From positions 1 through 63,448 of the forward strand of contig NZ_MVQB01000059.1 of the NCBI RefSeq assembly GCF_002067035.1: a stretch of 63,448 nucleotides of DNA, given 5' to 3'. The notes beneath the pieces are model-generated. The model was given only the letters and a program-made list of their open reading frames with translations. It was not told where the DNA came from and searched no databases. The translations under genes were made by a program, and so were the position numbers. Position 1 is the stretch's first letter. Each line of letters opens with the position of its first letter. Positions 35,498-44,306 of this stretch are shown piece by piece. The DNA comes from Methanoregula sp. PtaB.Bin085 (GTDB lineage: Archaea; Halobacteriota; Methanomicrobia; Methanomicrobiales; Methanospirillaceae).

Positions 35498-36136
35498 CTA
35501 GCGTACCCGGAGAACGATGCTTTTCTTATCCATGAGACCGGCATTATAGAATGCATCGGTGGTAATGATCTCTGCAGTACAGTTTTTACTGTATGCCGGC
35601 CGGTTGCGTGTTTCCATAACACGGGTGATGTTTTCCCAGCTTTCACCCGTTTTGAGAGATAACTGCCTGTCCTGATAATGAAAATGAACCGTCCCGTCTG
35701 CCATGATGGAATCGAGGGTCATATCGCCGATTGACCGGGGCAATGCATACACAGGACCTGCGCCGGATCTCTCGCCCCCTCCCTGCACTCCGCTCAGGCT
35801 TTCGCCACTGCCGTAGAACATGAGCAACGAATCATTTACCCATTCGCCTTTGGGAACCGTAACCGTCAATATCCGTTTGTTTCTGTCAAAATGATAAAAG
35901 GGGAAGTCAATCATCAGGAGGGGCGAGCATTCTCCGGATACGGTGACACCATTTGTGTTAACGTGGTGCTCAAGGAAAATGTACTTGTCTTCCGGTATGA
36001 CCTGTGTTCTGTTATTCAGGCCTGGTGAAGCAGCGCACCCCGCCGCCATCGCCATCGCGAACAGCAGCAGCATCGCTACCACTGCACTCACGGGCCATCT
36101 CCTGCAGCACCCGGGATCAAAAGGGCGTACCGTCAT
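35498..36136 (-). CDS. hypothetical lipoprotein
   Basis: A 212-residue lipoprotein with signal MTVRPFDPGCCRRWPVSAV and lipobox MAAGC near residue 34. The mature part is beta-rich with one Cys pair and no recognised family (KYIFLEHHVNTNGVTVSGECSP cut here for length: the motif is near residues 51-72). The open frame extends 155 codons upstream with Arg-rich shadow sequence, so I chose ATG 36136, matching the start of the paralogous signal in the gene at 34611. First gene of a three-gene lipoprotein run. Confidence 0.6.
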   Translation of the reverse strand: MTVRPFDPGCCRRWPVSAVVAMLLLFAMAMAAGCAASPGLNNRTQVIPEDKYIFLEHHVNTNGVTVSGECSPLLMIDFPFYHFDRNKRILTVTVPKGEWVNDSLLMFYGSGESLSGVQGGGERSGAGPVYALPRSIGDMTLDSIMADGTVHFHYQDRQLSLKTGESWENITRVMETRNRPAYSKNCTAEIITTDAFYNAGLMDKKSIVLRVR

Positions 36137-36313
36137 GCGATGAAAAAGTCGGTGCGGTGCGGTATATATCTTTTGAAATATTATTCCGATCATTCGCAGG
36201 CTCCGACGGCACCCGGCCGGTGCATTGAACCGCACGGTTAGCTGAATGAACCCTTCGGATTTGGCGAATATATGAGCCCGGCATGCCCATCTTTTTTCAG
36301 GAGAGTTCAGCTG

Positions 36314-36682
36314 ATGAAGACCATGTCTGCCCGCACCGGATTCGGAATGAATGCCCACACCATTTATGTTGACGCCCTTGCCCGGCAGGCCGGGCTGCTT
36401 GCGGGCAGCGGGCGCATGCCGGCCCCCGTCCCGGCACAGCCGCTTCTGTTCACGCCGGTCCCGGTACAACCGCGTGTGTCCACGCCCGCCCCGATTCAAC
36501 CGCCTGCAATCGTGCCATCCGCCGCAAAACCACCTCTGTCCACGCAGGCCCCGGTACAACCGCCTGCGACCAAGCCCGTCCCCCCGAAACCGGCGGCGCA
36601 TGTGTCCGTCCCCCAGAGACGTGCGGCATACGTGCCCGCCCCCGTCCGCCCGGTCTCCAGCGGGTTTTTCGAGGACTCCTGA
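36314..36682 (+). CDS. Pro-rich repetitive protein
   Basis: A 122-residue ORF with a short N-terminal unique part (MKTMSARTGFGMNAHTIYVD) and then a degenerate tandem repeat of Pro, Val, Gln and Ala units (PVPVQPRVSTPAPIQPPA and similar) to near the end. The underlying DNA is a degenerate tandem repeat with a unit of about 45 bases. GGAG lies about ten bases before the ATG. No signal peptide. It may be a real low-complexity protein or a chance frame across a DNA repeat; the ribosome-binding site slightly favours a gene. Confidence 0.4.
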   Translation: MKTMSARTGFGMNAHTIYVDALARQAGLLAGSGRMPAPVPAQPLLFTPVPVQPRVSTPAPIQPPAIVPSAAKPPLSTQAPVQPPATKPVPPKPAAHVSVPQRRAAYVPAPVRPVSSGFFEDS

Positions 36683-36840
36683 GCCGGCACTCCCCCCGGC
36701 CCCGGCTTCGGATCACTCTTTTTACCAGACCCTTCACCGCCCCCGTTTCCCCGGCGTATCATCCGGGGAATCCCGCACCCCCCTTTTTGCCTGCATCGCC
36801 CGCCGGGGGGTCTTTCGGCAATCCAAAAAAAGGGAACTTC

Positions 36841-39294
36841 CTATCTCGTCCGCTGCAGGAACCAGCCCGCGCCGGTGACCGCCGCGATCAGCAGAACGAT
36901 CCCGGCCAGGACAAGCACCCACGACGGGATCCCGCCCGGCGGCAATCCCGCTCCCCCGCCGCCTGCCGGTACCGCCCCGCCGCAGTCCGGGTCAATGCCG
37001 GCGCTGCAGTCCGGGTCGCAGGTGCCGTCGGCGTCCTTTGTGCAGACGGTGTCCTTCTTACCGAGCGGGCAGTCTGCGGGACAGGTGGCATGGGTCTCGG
37101 ACGAGCCGCAGGAACCGTCATTGTTGCAGAAGTCCAGTTCCTTCTCGAAGATCAGCGTGTCGCCGTGGTAGATGCGCACCTTCTTCATCGCGGCCGTGTA
37201 CGGGATGCGGTAGCTGATCTCCACGGCGCTGGTCGCGATCCCGGAATAGTCCTCTCCCAGGAGCCGGGGGCCGTCGTAATCGAAGTACACGTCGAACGGG
37301 TGGCTGTACAGTTCCGCACCGCTGCCGTCAGCCGCCGTGAGCCGGTACTGACCGCTCCTCGCGATACCGGACGATGGCCTGCCATCAGTGAGGACGATGC
37401 GGTCGTTGCTCACCATGCCGCCGTCATGGATGGTGGCGGAGATCTCCACGATGGTTCTGTTGAGCGGCAGGGGCGGGGAGTGGCACTGGAGCTGGGGGAC
37501 CGACGCGAGCCAGTCTTTGCAGTGCGTACAGAAACTCCGGGGATCAGCCGAGGCATCCAGGTAGGACATCACGCACCGGCCGCCGTAGGATTCCTGGTTG
37601 CCCCGGCAGCAGATATTGTAGTTCACCACCGAGCACGTGTGGCTGTTGTCCCAGCTGCAGCAGGTTCCCGATGACGGGCTGCACCCGAGGTTCGAATCGA
37701 GCCAGTTGCGGTCGCCGGTCTTTGCCCCGTCGCCGCCGCTGACACCGCAGGTGGTGGACGCCTTGTCGCCGTCATTGCACCGGCAGTCGGTGGAACCGGC
37801 CGGGTTGCTGCAGTACTCGTCCGAGAGCCCGTAGATGTGCCCGAGCTCGTGGGCCGTGCAGCTGGTGTAGTTCGCGATATGCAGGACCCAGACCGTATCG
37901 GCAAGGTTGCTCCAGCCTGCAACGTTGGGGCAGGGGGACGCCTGCACGATCCCGACAACGGCATCGTAATCCGCCCGGTTGATCCCGAGGCCGTCCACGT
38001 AGTCCCGGATGTGGCCGAGGCCCGAGTCGGAGCCCTTGACGCAGGTGAAGGTGTTGAAGTTCTGGGTGGCGACGCTCAGTTTCGTGACGCCGATCCGGCC
38101 GGGACAGGACGCGAGCGGGATGGATCCGGCGAAGAACTGTACCTGCTGGTCCACCGCGGCATCGAAGCTGGCCTGGTTGCCATTCCAGTTGAGCGGCACG
38201 AAGAGGAGTTTCACGTACGGGTCATAACACTGGCCGCCATAACAGGTCTGGCCCGCGGCGCAGGCATGCCCGCAGGCGCCGCAGTTGGCAGTATCGCCCG
38301 AGACATCCCGGCAGGTGCCCGTGCAGTTGGCCTTCCCGATCTTCACGCACGGGTCGCAGGCATCCCCGACCCCGTCGTTGTTGGTGTCCTTCTGGTCCGG
38401 GTTGTACACGGACGGGCAGTTATCGCAGGCATCCCCCACACCGTCCGGCTTCGGGTCGCACTGGATCCCGCCGCCCATGTTCACGGGGAGGACGTGGCAG
38501 GTGGTCCCGAGATCTGAATCTTCCTGCCCGGGGTTGAAGACGTGCGGGCAGTTGTCGCAGGCGTCCCCGAACCCGTCGGACTTCATATCGCACTTCGTGC
38601 CGCCGCCCATGCTCTCCGGCAGCACGCTGCAGACCTGCTTTTCATCGGAGTCCTCCTGCCCCGGGTTGTAGACTGCGGGGCAGTTGTCGCAGGCATCCGG
38701 GATGCCGTCCGCCACGGGGTTGCAGAGCCTGTCGCCCGGCAGCGGCCCGGTCTGGATGCACTGCGACATCCCGTAATCGGTGTCGCTCCCGCCCGCGCAG
38801 GTCAGGTTCACGTGCGGCGCCACCGCGATCTTCGTGATGCCGGGCTGGACGGCGACCGGGGCCGCGGTGGTCGTGGTGGTGACAAAGAGCGCCGGGCTGA
38901 TTGTCCGTACCTCAGGGCCGGTCCTGATGGCGGTGACCTTCTTTCTGAAGCAGTACGACGACGGGATAGCGGCAGTCACCCCGTACGTGACTGCGCACGG
39001 CCGTTCATTGCACTGCGTGAACCCGTCCTCACCCCACAGGCGGATCGCAGAGGTGCGCTGCATGCACTCGCAGGGCGCCTGGCAGGTGACGGTCTGCTGC
39101 GGTGCTGTCGTGGTGGTGGTTGCAAGCACGATGTCCGGGTTCACCGTGAGCCGGACCAGGCTGCTTCCGCTGCCGGTACTGGCAGCCGCAGCGGCGGGAG
39201 AGATGGCAGGGCAGCAGAGCAGGAGCAGGAGGATGGCGATACATGCAGCGGAACGGGACGGGCCATTTCCGGACGATCGGCAGGGCAGGACCAT
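36841..39294 (-). CDS. secreted metalloprotease with thrombospondin type-3 repeats (M64-like)
   Basis: An exported 817-residue protein. Signal peptide about 1-37. Three or four thrombospondin type-3 calcium-binding units lie at about 196-314 (ADGIPDACDNCP, SDGFGDACDNCP, PDGVGDACDNCP, NNDGVGDACDPC). A Stig1-like Cys knot follows at about 324-356 (CTGTCRDVSGDTANCGACG). Then comes the protease domain with zinc motif HELGHIYGLSDEY (His482, Glu483, His486), resembling family M64 with its HExxH...DEY pattern. A beta domain, a Cys-rich stretch, a Gly linker, one membrane helix and RTR form the C-terminal anchor. Start chosen at MVLPCRSS by the signal peptide. Probably an ecto-protease acting on surface proteins. 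Confidence 0.82.
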   Translation of the reverse strand: MVLPCRSSGNGPSRSAACIAILLLLLCCPAISPAAAAASTGSGSSLVRLTVNPDIVLATTTTTAPQQTVTCQAPCECMQRTSAIRLWGEDGFTQCNERPCAVTYGVTAAIPSSYCFRKKVTAIRTGPEVRTISPALFVTTTTTAAPVAVQPGITKIAVAPHVNLTCAGGSDTDYGMSQCIQTGPLPGDRLCNPVADGIPDACDNCPAVYNPGQEDSDEKQVCSVLPESMGGGTKCDMKSDGFGDACDNCPHVFNPGQEDSDLGTTCHVLPVNMGGGIQCDPKPDGVGDACDNCPSVYNPDQKDTNNDGVGDACDPCVKIGKANCTGTCRDVSGDTANCGACGHACAAGQTCYGGQCYDPYVKLLFVPLNWNGNQASFDAAVDQQVQFFAGSIPLASCPGRIGVTKLSVATQNFNTFTCVKGSDSGLGHIRDYVDGLGINRADYDAVVGIVQASPCPNVAGWSNLADTVWVLHIANYTSCTAHELGHIYGLSDEYCSNPAGSTDCRCNDGDKASTTCGVSGGDGAKTGDRNWLDSNLGCSPSSGTCCSWDNSHTCSVVNYNICCRGNQESYGGRCVMSYLDASADPRSFCTHCKDWLASVPQLQCHSPPLPLNRTIVEISATIHDGGMVSNDRIVLTDGRPSSGIARSGQYRLTAADGSGAELYSHPFDVYFDYDGPRLLGEDYSGIATSAVEISYRIPYTAAMKKVRIYHGDTLIFEKELDFCNNDGSCGSSETHATCPADCPLGKKDTVCTKDADGTCDPDCSAGIDPDCGGAVPAGGGGAGLPPGGIPSWVLVLAGIVLLIAAVTGAGWFLQRTR

Positions 39295-39464
39295 GGAGGA
39301 GACCTCAGGATTCCCATTAAGGAAAGCGGGGGTAAAAGGATTGTGGAATGGAGCCGGGCAGGGTCCGGGGCAGGATGCAGGAAAAAGGGAGGATCCGGCC
39401 TCGCCGGGAGGGGACGCAGCCCGCCGGGCCCGGGGAACGGGGCCGGTAAAAACAGACAGACGAT

Positions 39465-40292
39465 TCACTTCATCCCGAGCATATCATCCGGGATGCCGAG
39501 GTACGGCACCCCGCTCGCCCAGCCGGCATTGCGGCGCTTTGCGTACTCGAGCATGAACCTCTCCTTCAGATCCGGGTCATGCAGGAACCGCTCGTACAGG
39601 TTCCTGGCAAACTCCGGGAAGATCACGAGCCCCTCCTTCTTTTCCACGCCGTCAAGGATGATCCGTGCCGCCTCATCGGCCGGGATCGCCTCTTTGGGAA
39701 CCTCTGCGCTGCCGAAGATTGCGGTCGCGACGTTCGCGGGACAGACGGTCGTGAACGAGATGCCCTGGTCGGAGAACTCGTAGCGGAGCGACTCGGTCAT
39801 GCCCGTGACGGCGTACTTGGTGGCGCAGTACACGGCCTGGGACGGTGGCGCGATGATCCCGGCAACGGACGACGTGTTCACGATGTGCCCGCCCTTCTGC
39901 GCGAGCATGACCGGCAGGGCATAGTGGATCCCGTAGATGACGCCCCAGAGATTGAGGTCAACGGCCTTCTTCCACATGTCGAGCGTCAGGTGACGGCTCG
40001 GGTGCGTCATACCGATCCCGGCATTGTTGAACAGGTAATCGAGCCGGCCGTCCACGCGGACGCAGGTCCCGATCATTTCCTTCACCTGGTCACCGACCGT
40101 CACGTCCACGGCCGCAAACCTCGCCTTCGGGTACGCCGCAAGGGACTTCTTTGCCTTCTCAACACTCTCCTGCCGGCTGCCGATGACCCAGACGGTTGCC
40201 CCGCGTTTCAGCAGCTCTTCCGATACCGCACCGCCGATGCCGGAGGTGCCCCCGGTCACGACGGCAATCTTTCCTTCAAACGCATTGCTCAT
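39465..40292 (-). CDS. short-chain dehydrogenase/reductase (second copy)
   Basis: A 275-residue classical SDR. Cofactor motif TGGTSGIG at about residues 13-20, NNAG near 90, catalytic Ser in TSSVAG, and YCATK near 154-158 with the catalytic Tyr and Lys. It should reduce a ketone or oxidise an alcohol with NAD(P). It is closely related to the preceding gene, sharing long stretches such as ELLKRGATVWVIGSRQESV, so the two arose by tandem duplication. Start chosen at MSNAFEGK by analogy with the paralog's MSTAFAGK. Substrate unknown. Confidence 0.87.
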   Translation of the reverse strand: MSNAFEGKIAVVTGGTSGIGGAVSEELLKRGATVWVIGSRQESVEKAKKSLAAYPKARFAAVDVTVGDQVKEMIGTCVRVDGRLDYLFNNAGIGMTHPSRHLTLDMWKKAVDLNLWGVIYGIHYALPVMLAQKGGHIVNTSSVAGIIAPPSQAVYCATKYAVTGMTESLRYEFSDQGISFTTVCPANVATAIFGSAEVPKEAIPADEAARIILDGVEKKEGLVIFPEFARNLYERFLHDPDLKERFMLEYAKRRNAGWASGVPYLGIPDDMLGMK

Positions 40293-40329
40293 CACGTTCA
40301 CCTTCTCACAGGGCATGCATGCCGCACGC

Positions 40330-41154
40330 TCATGGTTTCTGCCCCTTCTTCCCGTCTGCCACGAACTTCCGGTACTCCGGTGATTCGAACATCTCGCGGG
40401 ACTCCTTCTCGGAATATTTGTGCGCAAGGTCCCGGAATTCCGGGTCTTTGCATTTCTCCAGCACCTCCTTCATGAAGTCCGGGAAGACGATCAGCCGTTC
40501 CTTCCTTTCCACGCCGTCAAGGATAATCCGGGCGGCCTCCTCCGCCGGCACGGCACCCTCCGGCACGCGGCCCCGGAAGATCGGCGTTGCAACATCGCCC
40601 GGGCAGACCACGGTGAAGAAGATGTTCTTTGGCAGGTACTCGTAGTACAGGCAGTCGGTCAGGCCGATGACCGCGCTCTTGGTGGCAACGTACAGCGTCT
40701 GGTACGGGGTGCCGTAGAGCGCGGCAACCGACGACATGTTGACAATGTGGCCGTTTCCCTGGTTCTCCATCACCGCAAGGGCCGCGTTCACGCCATGGAT
40801 AACGCCCCAGAGGTTGATGTCGATCATCTCCTTCCAGTCCGCAAGCGTGCTCTCGGTATAGGGATTCTTCTGGCTGATGCCGGCATTGTTGAAGAGGTAG
40901 TCGAGGCGGCCGTCGTTTTTGACACAGTCCTTTACCATCCGCTCCACCGCGGCAATGTCCCGGACGTCCACGGCAGCAAACCTCGCCTTCGGGTACGCCC
41001 CAAGCACCTTCTTTGCCTTCTCAACGCTCTCCTGACGGCTGCCGATGACCCACACGGTTGCCCCGCGTTTCAGCAGTTCCTCTGAAAGGGCAGCACCGAT
41101 CCCGGAGGTTCCCCCGGTCACGATCACGACCTTTCCCGCGAATGCAGTGCTCAT
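40330..41154 (-). CDS. short-chain dehydrogenase/reductase (first copy)
   Basis: A 274-residue classical SDR with TGGTSGIG (about 13-20), NNAG (about 89-92), MSSVAA with catalytic Ser, and YVATK (about 154-158). The C terminus (from about 215) differs from the paralog and is charged. It starts nine bases after the acetoacetate-decarboxylase-like gene and precedes the other SDR by 37 bases, so the three are probably one transcript. Confidence 0.87.
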   Translation of the reverse strand: MSTAFAGKVVIVTGGTSGIGAALSEELLKRGATVWVIGSRQESVEKAKKVLGAYPKARFAAVDVRDIAAVERMVKDCVKNDGRLDYLFNNAGISQKNPYTESTLADWKEMIDINLWGVIHGVNAALAVMENQGNGHIVNMSSVAALYGTPYQTLYVATKSAVIGLTDCLYYEYLPKNIFFTVVCPGDVATPIFRGRVPEGAVPAEEAARIILDGVERKERLIVFPDFMKEVLEKCKDPEFRDLAHKYSEKESREMFESPEYRKFVADGKKGQKP

Positions 41155-41163
41155 GGTGTCGCC

Positions 41164-41967
41164 TCACGGGAGTGCACGGGCAAGGTCCATGCGCATGGTG
41201 CACGATCCCTTCCGGAACGAGCCCGGGAGGTATTCATACACGGGGAGGGCCGCGATGGCCGCGATGATGCCGTGCTGGGTCGGGTGCTGGCCGGACTGCG
41301 GCACGGTCCATTTCACCGTTCCGGTACAGGCAGACACGGCCGTGTACACGTTGTCCACCGGATAGTACGTTGCCTCGGAGAGGGCGGGGCCCGGGAACGG
41401 GCCGACCTTCGGGATGTAGCGCCAGCCGAACTGGACTATGCGGCCGCTGTCCGCGTTGATCGCAGCAAGTTCGTCCGCGGTGCAGTCCCGCCCGATGGCA
41501 AGTTCCATCTCGAGAAACGTGCGGCCTTCGTGGCTGAGATTGACCGAGAGATCGTTGCCGAGCCTCCGGTACTGCGGGATGTCGCAGAAGACCTTGGGCA
41601 TCCCGGCTTCCTCACGCCCCCCGATGACGGGTTCGGTCCTGTCCTCCCAGATGACGAGATGGTAGACCCCGTCGATTGGCTCTTTCCCGGCGATGTACTG
41701 CACCGGCACCGAGACGGAGGCGAGCGAATACGCCGACCCGCCCATCCACTGCACGCCGCAGCACCGCTCGTACATCAGCATGACAAGCGGCCGGGTGACG
41801 GCGAACTCTTCCGGCACGTACTGCCGGAGCTTCTCCGCGTCGGTCGTGTACCTGATCTCGATTGTCGTACAGTCGTCGTAGGGGCATACGCCCCCGGCTG
41901 GCATCCACTGCCGGAAATGGGCCGGCATGCGGCGCGTGACCTTCTCGTCCCTGTTGTTAATCCGCAT
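41164..41967 (-). CDS. acetoacetate decarboxylase family protein
   Basis: A 267-residue protein of the ADC family (PF06314). It has the family's internal motif IGGREEAGMPKVF (about residues 115-127) in which the Lys corresponds in position to the Schiff-base Lys of the characterised enzymes, though not every member keeps that chemistry. The rest (FRQWMPAGGVCPYDD, PQSGQHPTQHGI) is less common. Together with two SDRs downstream it suggests a small pathway on a beta-keto acid or ketone, but methanogens are not known to make acetone, so the true substrate is open. First gene of the operon. Confidence 0.75.
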   Translation of the reverse strand: MRINNRDEKVTRRMPAHFRQWMPAGGVCPYDDCTTIEIRYTTDAEKLRQYVPEEFAVTRPLVMLMYERCCGVQWMGGSAYSLASVSVPVQYIAGKEPIDGVYHLVIWEDRTEPVIGGREEAGMPKVFCDIPQYRRLGNDLSVNLSHEGRTFLEMELAIGRDCTADELAAINADSGRIVQFGWRYIPKVGPFPGPALSEATYYPVDNVYTAVSACTGTVKWTVPQSGQHPTQHGIIAAIAALPVYEYLPGSFRKGSCTMRMDLARALP

Positions 41968-42068
41968 TCCTGATCATTCCGGAAACGCGTCTGCGGTTCC
42001 CAATTTTCTGTTATGGCCGGCGCTATTTGCAGTTTCCTTTTTGTGCCGGGCGGGGAAAGGGGGATCCT

Positions 42069-43325
42069 TTACGCCGCTGCCGGCAGCCGGCCGAGGATGT
42101 ACGCGAGGGCGAAGAGGAGGATGCCGTTGCAGAACAGGATCACCGCCACCACCATTCCCGGGATGAGCCCGGGCAGGAACATGGAGGCGCCAAAGAGGAT
42201 CCCCACGATGTTGAGTACGGTCTGGACAATCAGGAGATGTTTGAGCACCGGCGGTATGGCGACCGGCGCAGCGGGCGGATTTCTCACCTGCTGCACGATC
42301 GGGTACACCCTCAGGGCGAGCGGCACGATGCCGCCAGCGATGTTGAGAGCCCCGAGCATGACCACGAGCATCCCTGTCACGATTCCCGGGACAACGCAGG
42401 AGAAGACCCCGAGCGCCACAAAGGCAAGGCCGATGAGCACGACCGGCCACGAGCGCCGGAACCGGCCGACCGGCGTCTCGCCCGCCGCGAGCACCTGGAT
42501 CGCCATGATGACGAGGAGGAGGCCGAGCTGCCCGTCGGGAGAGAACGGGAGGGTGCCGAGGTTGACGGGTACGAGCAGGATCGCGAGGAACGCAAGGAGG
42601 GTGCCAAGGAAGACGAGGATGGCGGTGGTGAAATCAAGGGGTGCGTCCTGCAGGAGGAGGCAGAACGGGCAGCCTCCCTCCCATGCCGGGGCGGATGCGG
42701 GGGCTGGCTGCGGGTACAGGCGCTCAACGGTATTGATGCTCCACGCGAGCCAGGCAAGGGCGATCCCGTCGATGAGAAGGAAGGCAGCGGTGAGGTAATC
42801 CGTGGTGACGGCAGGGACGAGCGTGACCAGGCCGAGGAGGAATGCCATGAGGTACACGAGGCCGCAGGAGAGGGCAAGGTGGGAGAGGACGCCCCCGTGA
42901 CGGATCCATTTCCGTGCCCGCTCCCGGTCCATCGCGTGCCGGAGGAGGAGGGTCGCACCGCCGAGCAGGAGGATGGCGCCGGCCAGCGTGCGGACCGTTG
43001 CCGAGAGCGCCCCGGGGATGAAGCAGGCCCCCATACCCGTGACGGCTGCCGCGATGCCGACGAGAATAACGAGCCACGAGCGCCGCACATTGCCAAAGGG
43101 TGTCCGCCCGAGCGTGATGACCTGCAGCGCGATGATGACCAGAAAGAGCCCGTACGTGCTGTCAGGGGCGTACGGGAGGGTGCCGGTATGGATCGGGACG
43201 AGAAGGATGCCGAAGAGGAGCATGAAGACAGAGAGGACGAGCAGGATGACCGGCTCGAGCGTGAAATCGAACCCGCGGGCCGGAGCCGGGGTCTGCGGTG
43301 CCGTGTGCGGTGTGTCGTTTGTCAT
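42069..43325 (-). CDS. polytopic membrane protein with internal duplication
   Basis: A 418-residue membrane protein with ten or more predicted helices and no recognised family. Two halves align: ILLVPIHTGTLPYAPD ... LGRTPFGNVRRSW ... GACFIPGA in the first, and ILLVPVNLGTLPFSPD ... AGETPVGRFRRSW ... FSCVVPGI in the second. Each half starts with a hydrophobic segment and ends in further helices, so the gene arose by duplication and fusion of a five- or six-helix unit, as in many transporters. No catalytic residues stand out. The start is uncertain: ATG 43325 chosen, ATG 43334 and 43346 are also in frame. Confidence 0.65.
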   Translation of the reverse strand: MTNDTPHTAPQTPAPARGFDFTLEPVILLVLSVFMLLFGILLVPIHTGTLPYAPDSTYGLFLVIIALQVITLGRTPFGNVRRSWLVILVGIAAAVTGMGACFIPGALSATVRTLAGAILLLGGATLLLRHAMDRERARKWIRHGGVLSHLALSCGLVYLMAFLLGLVTLVPAVTTDYLTAAFLLIDGIALAWLAWSINTVERLYPQPAPASAPAWEGGCPFCLLLQDAPLDFTTAILVFLGTLLAFLAILLVPVNLGTLPFSPDGQLGLLLVIMAIQVLAAGETPVGRFRRSWPVVLIGLAFVALGVFSCVVPGIVTGMLVVMLGALNIAGGIVPLALRVYPIVQQVRNPPAAPVAIPPVLKHLLIVQTVLNIVGILFGASMFLPGLIPGMVVAVILFCNGILLFALAYILGRLPAAA

Positions 43326-43603
43326 ACGTACCATCCCTGGGTGCATGTGCCGGCGCAGGCGACTGTTCCTGCCTGCCGGCCATGCAGTCCTGTGATTTTT
43401 CTGCCGGAAGTATGGTGGGTTGCGATCGTTTTTGTAAGCTGCGGAATCTCCAGCGCCCCCGGGTTGAAGACAGGGTGGTCTTCCAAGAACTTGTTCATTT
43501 CATCGTTGGAGTCTGAAGACTTTCGGGATTCTCCTGCACCAGAGCTGACGATCCTTGACACCCCCAACGGGGTCCGGAATGGCGCGAAGGAGCGTGTTCT
43601 CAT
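43322..43603 (-). CDS. doubtful small ORF
   Basis: A 93-codon frame whose middle (DEMNKFLEDHPVFNPGALEI) reads like protein, while its start lies on a degenerate REP-like hairpin and its end overlaps the first bases of the membrane-protein gene. No ribosome-binding site and no family. It could be a decayed gene fragment. Reported so the gap is not left silent. Confidence 0.2.
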   Translation of the reverse strand: MRTRSFAPFRTPLGVSRIVSSGAGESRKSSDSNDEMNKFLEDHPVFNPGALEIPQLTKTIATHHTSGRKITGLHGRQAGTVACAGTCTQGWYV

Positions 43604-43689
43604 CCTATGAAAATAATTTCCGTTGAAAATCATTTTATTCGACCAATGATGGGGGCTGATGCCCCCATACCCCCGGTCAGGATCCCTGC

Positions 43690-43724
43690 CGTCTCCCCGA
43701 AGAACGCGGGGGTTCTTCTCATCC
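43690..43724 (-). repeat. REP-like hairpin
   Basis: On the minus strand GGGATGAGAAGAAC, loop CCCCGC, GTTCTTCGGG. Stem GAAGAAC pairs with GTTCTTC (positions 43718-43712 and 43705-43699). It keeps both family shoulders. Confidence 0.5.
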
Positions 43725-44094
43725 CCATGGTTCTTACGAACCATTCGGACCCCGCGGGGGCGCCCCGCGGTGGCCCTCAATTGCCGGTTTTTCCATAACC
43801 TGCTCTGGCCCCGCCGTGTCCCGGGAGGGGCCCTGAAGCGGGGACCACTCATAAATATCCCGGATTGTGTAATTTTCATTCTTCGGATATGAATTCCGGT
43901 TCATGAACAATTCTCCGGGATTTTTTGCTCCGGAGAAACCCACTCCTGCAATGCACTGAGTGGAATTGTGAGGGTGACCCCCTCTCTCCCCTTGAGGGGG
44001 ATGCAGCCCGATGGGGCAGGCCCCCTTGACCCCCTGCCATTTTTTTGATGCAAGGATAAGCTCATGCTTCACGGTCCGAACAGTCGACAGACCG

Positions 44095-44128
44095 TGAGGA
44101 TGAGAAGAATCCGTAGGATTCTTCGCGT
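44095..44128 (+). repeat. REP-like hairpin, 9-bp perfect stem
   Basis: Shoulder GAGGATGA, GAAGAATCC (44104-44112), loop GTA, GGATTCTTC (44116-44124), shoulder GCG. It has the same shoulders as the copy at 20552-20585 with a different but fully paired stem. Confidence 0.6.
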
Positions 44129-44306
44129 GGCGGGGGTCGGCAGACCCCGGGCGCCCGTGGCCCCATCCCGCTCTGTCGCTCCCCCGGGAAGTTTTCTCAG
44201 GAGCAGAATCTTTTGTCAGCACTCCCCCCTCCCCCGGCGAAGCGTTTAGGAGCAATGAAGCCCAATACTGAGGACACACACCGGTCGTTGTGAGGAGATA
44301 CAGAGC

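Larger units (their letters stand above)
43604..44306. other. repeat-rich gap without a gene
   Basis: About 700 bases with several hairpins and no convincing gene. It includes TGGGGGC-tgat-GCCCCCA near 43,648-43,666, REP-like hairpins at 43690-43724 and 44095-44128, ATGGTTC-ttac-GAACCAT at 43727-43744, and C/G runs around 43,975-44,035. It looks like a landing site for small repeats. The promoter of the kinase-fold gene lies at its right end. Confidence 0.5.

Noticed and set aside
35498-36601. Longer 367-residue form of the lipoprotein
   Set aside because: The added 155 residues are Arg/Gly-rich and antisense to a Pro-rich repeat, while a normal signal peptide starts at 36136.
42027-43610. 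527-codon plus-strand frame
   Set aside because: Charged low-complexity shadow of the membrane-protein gene on the other strand; no domain and no ribosome-binding site.
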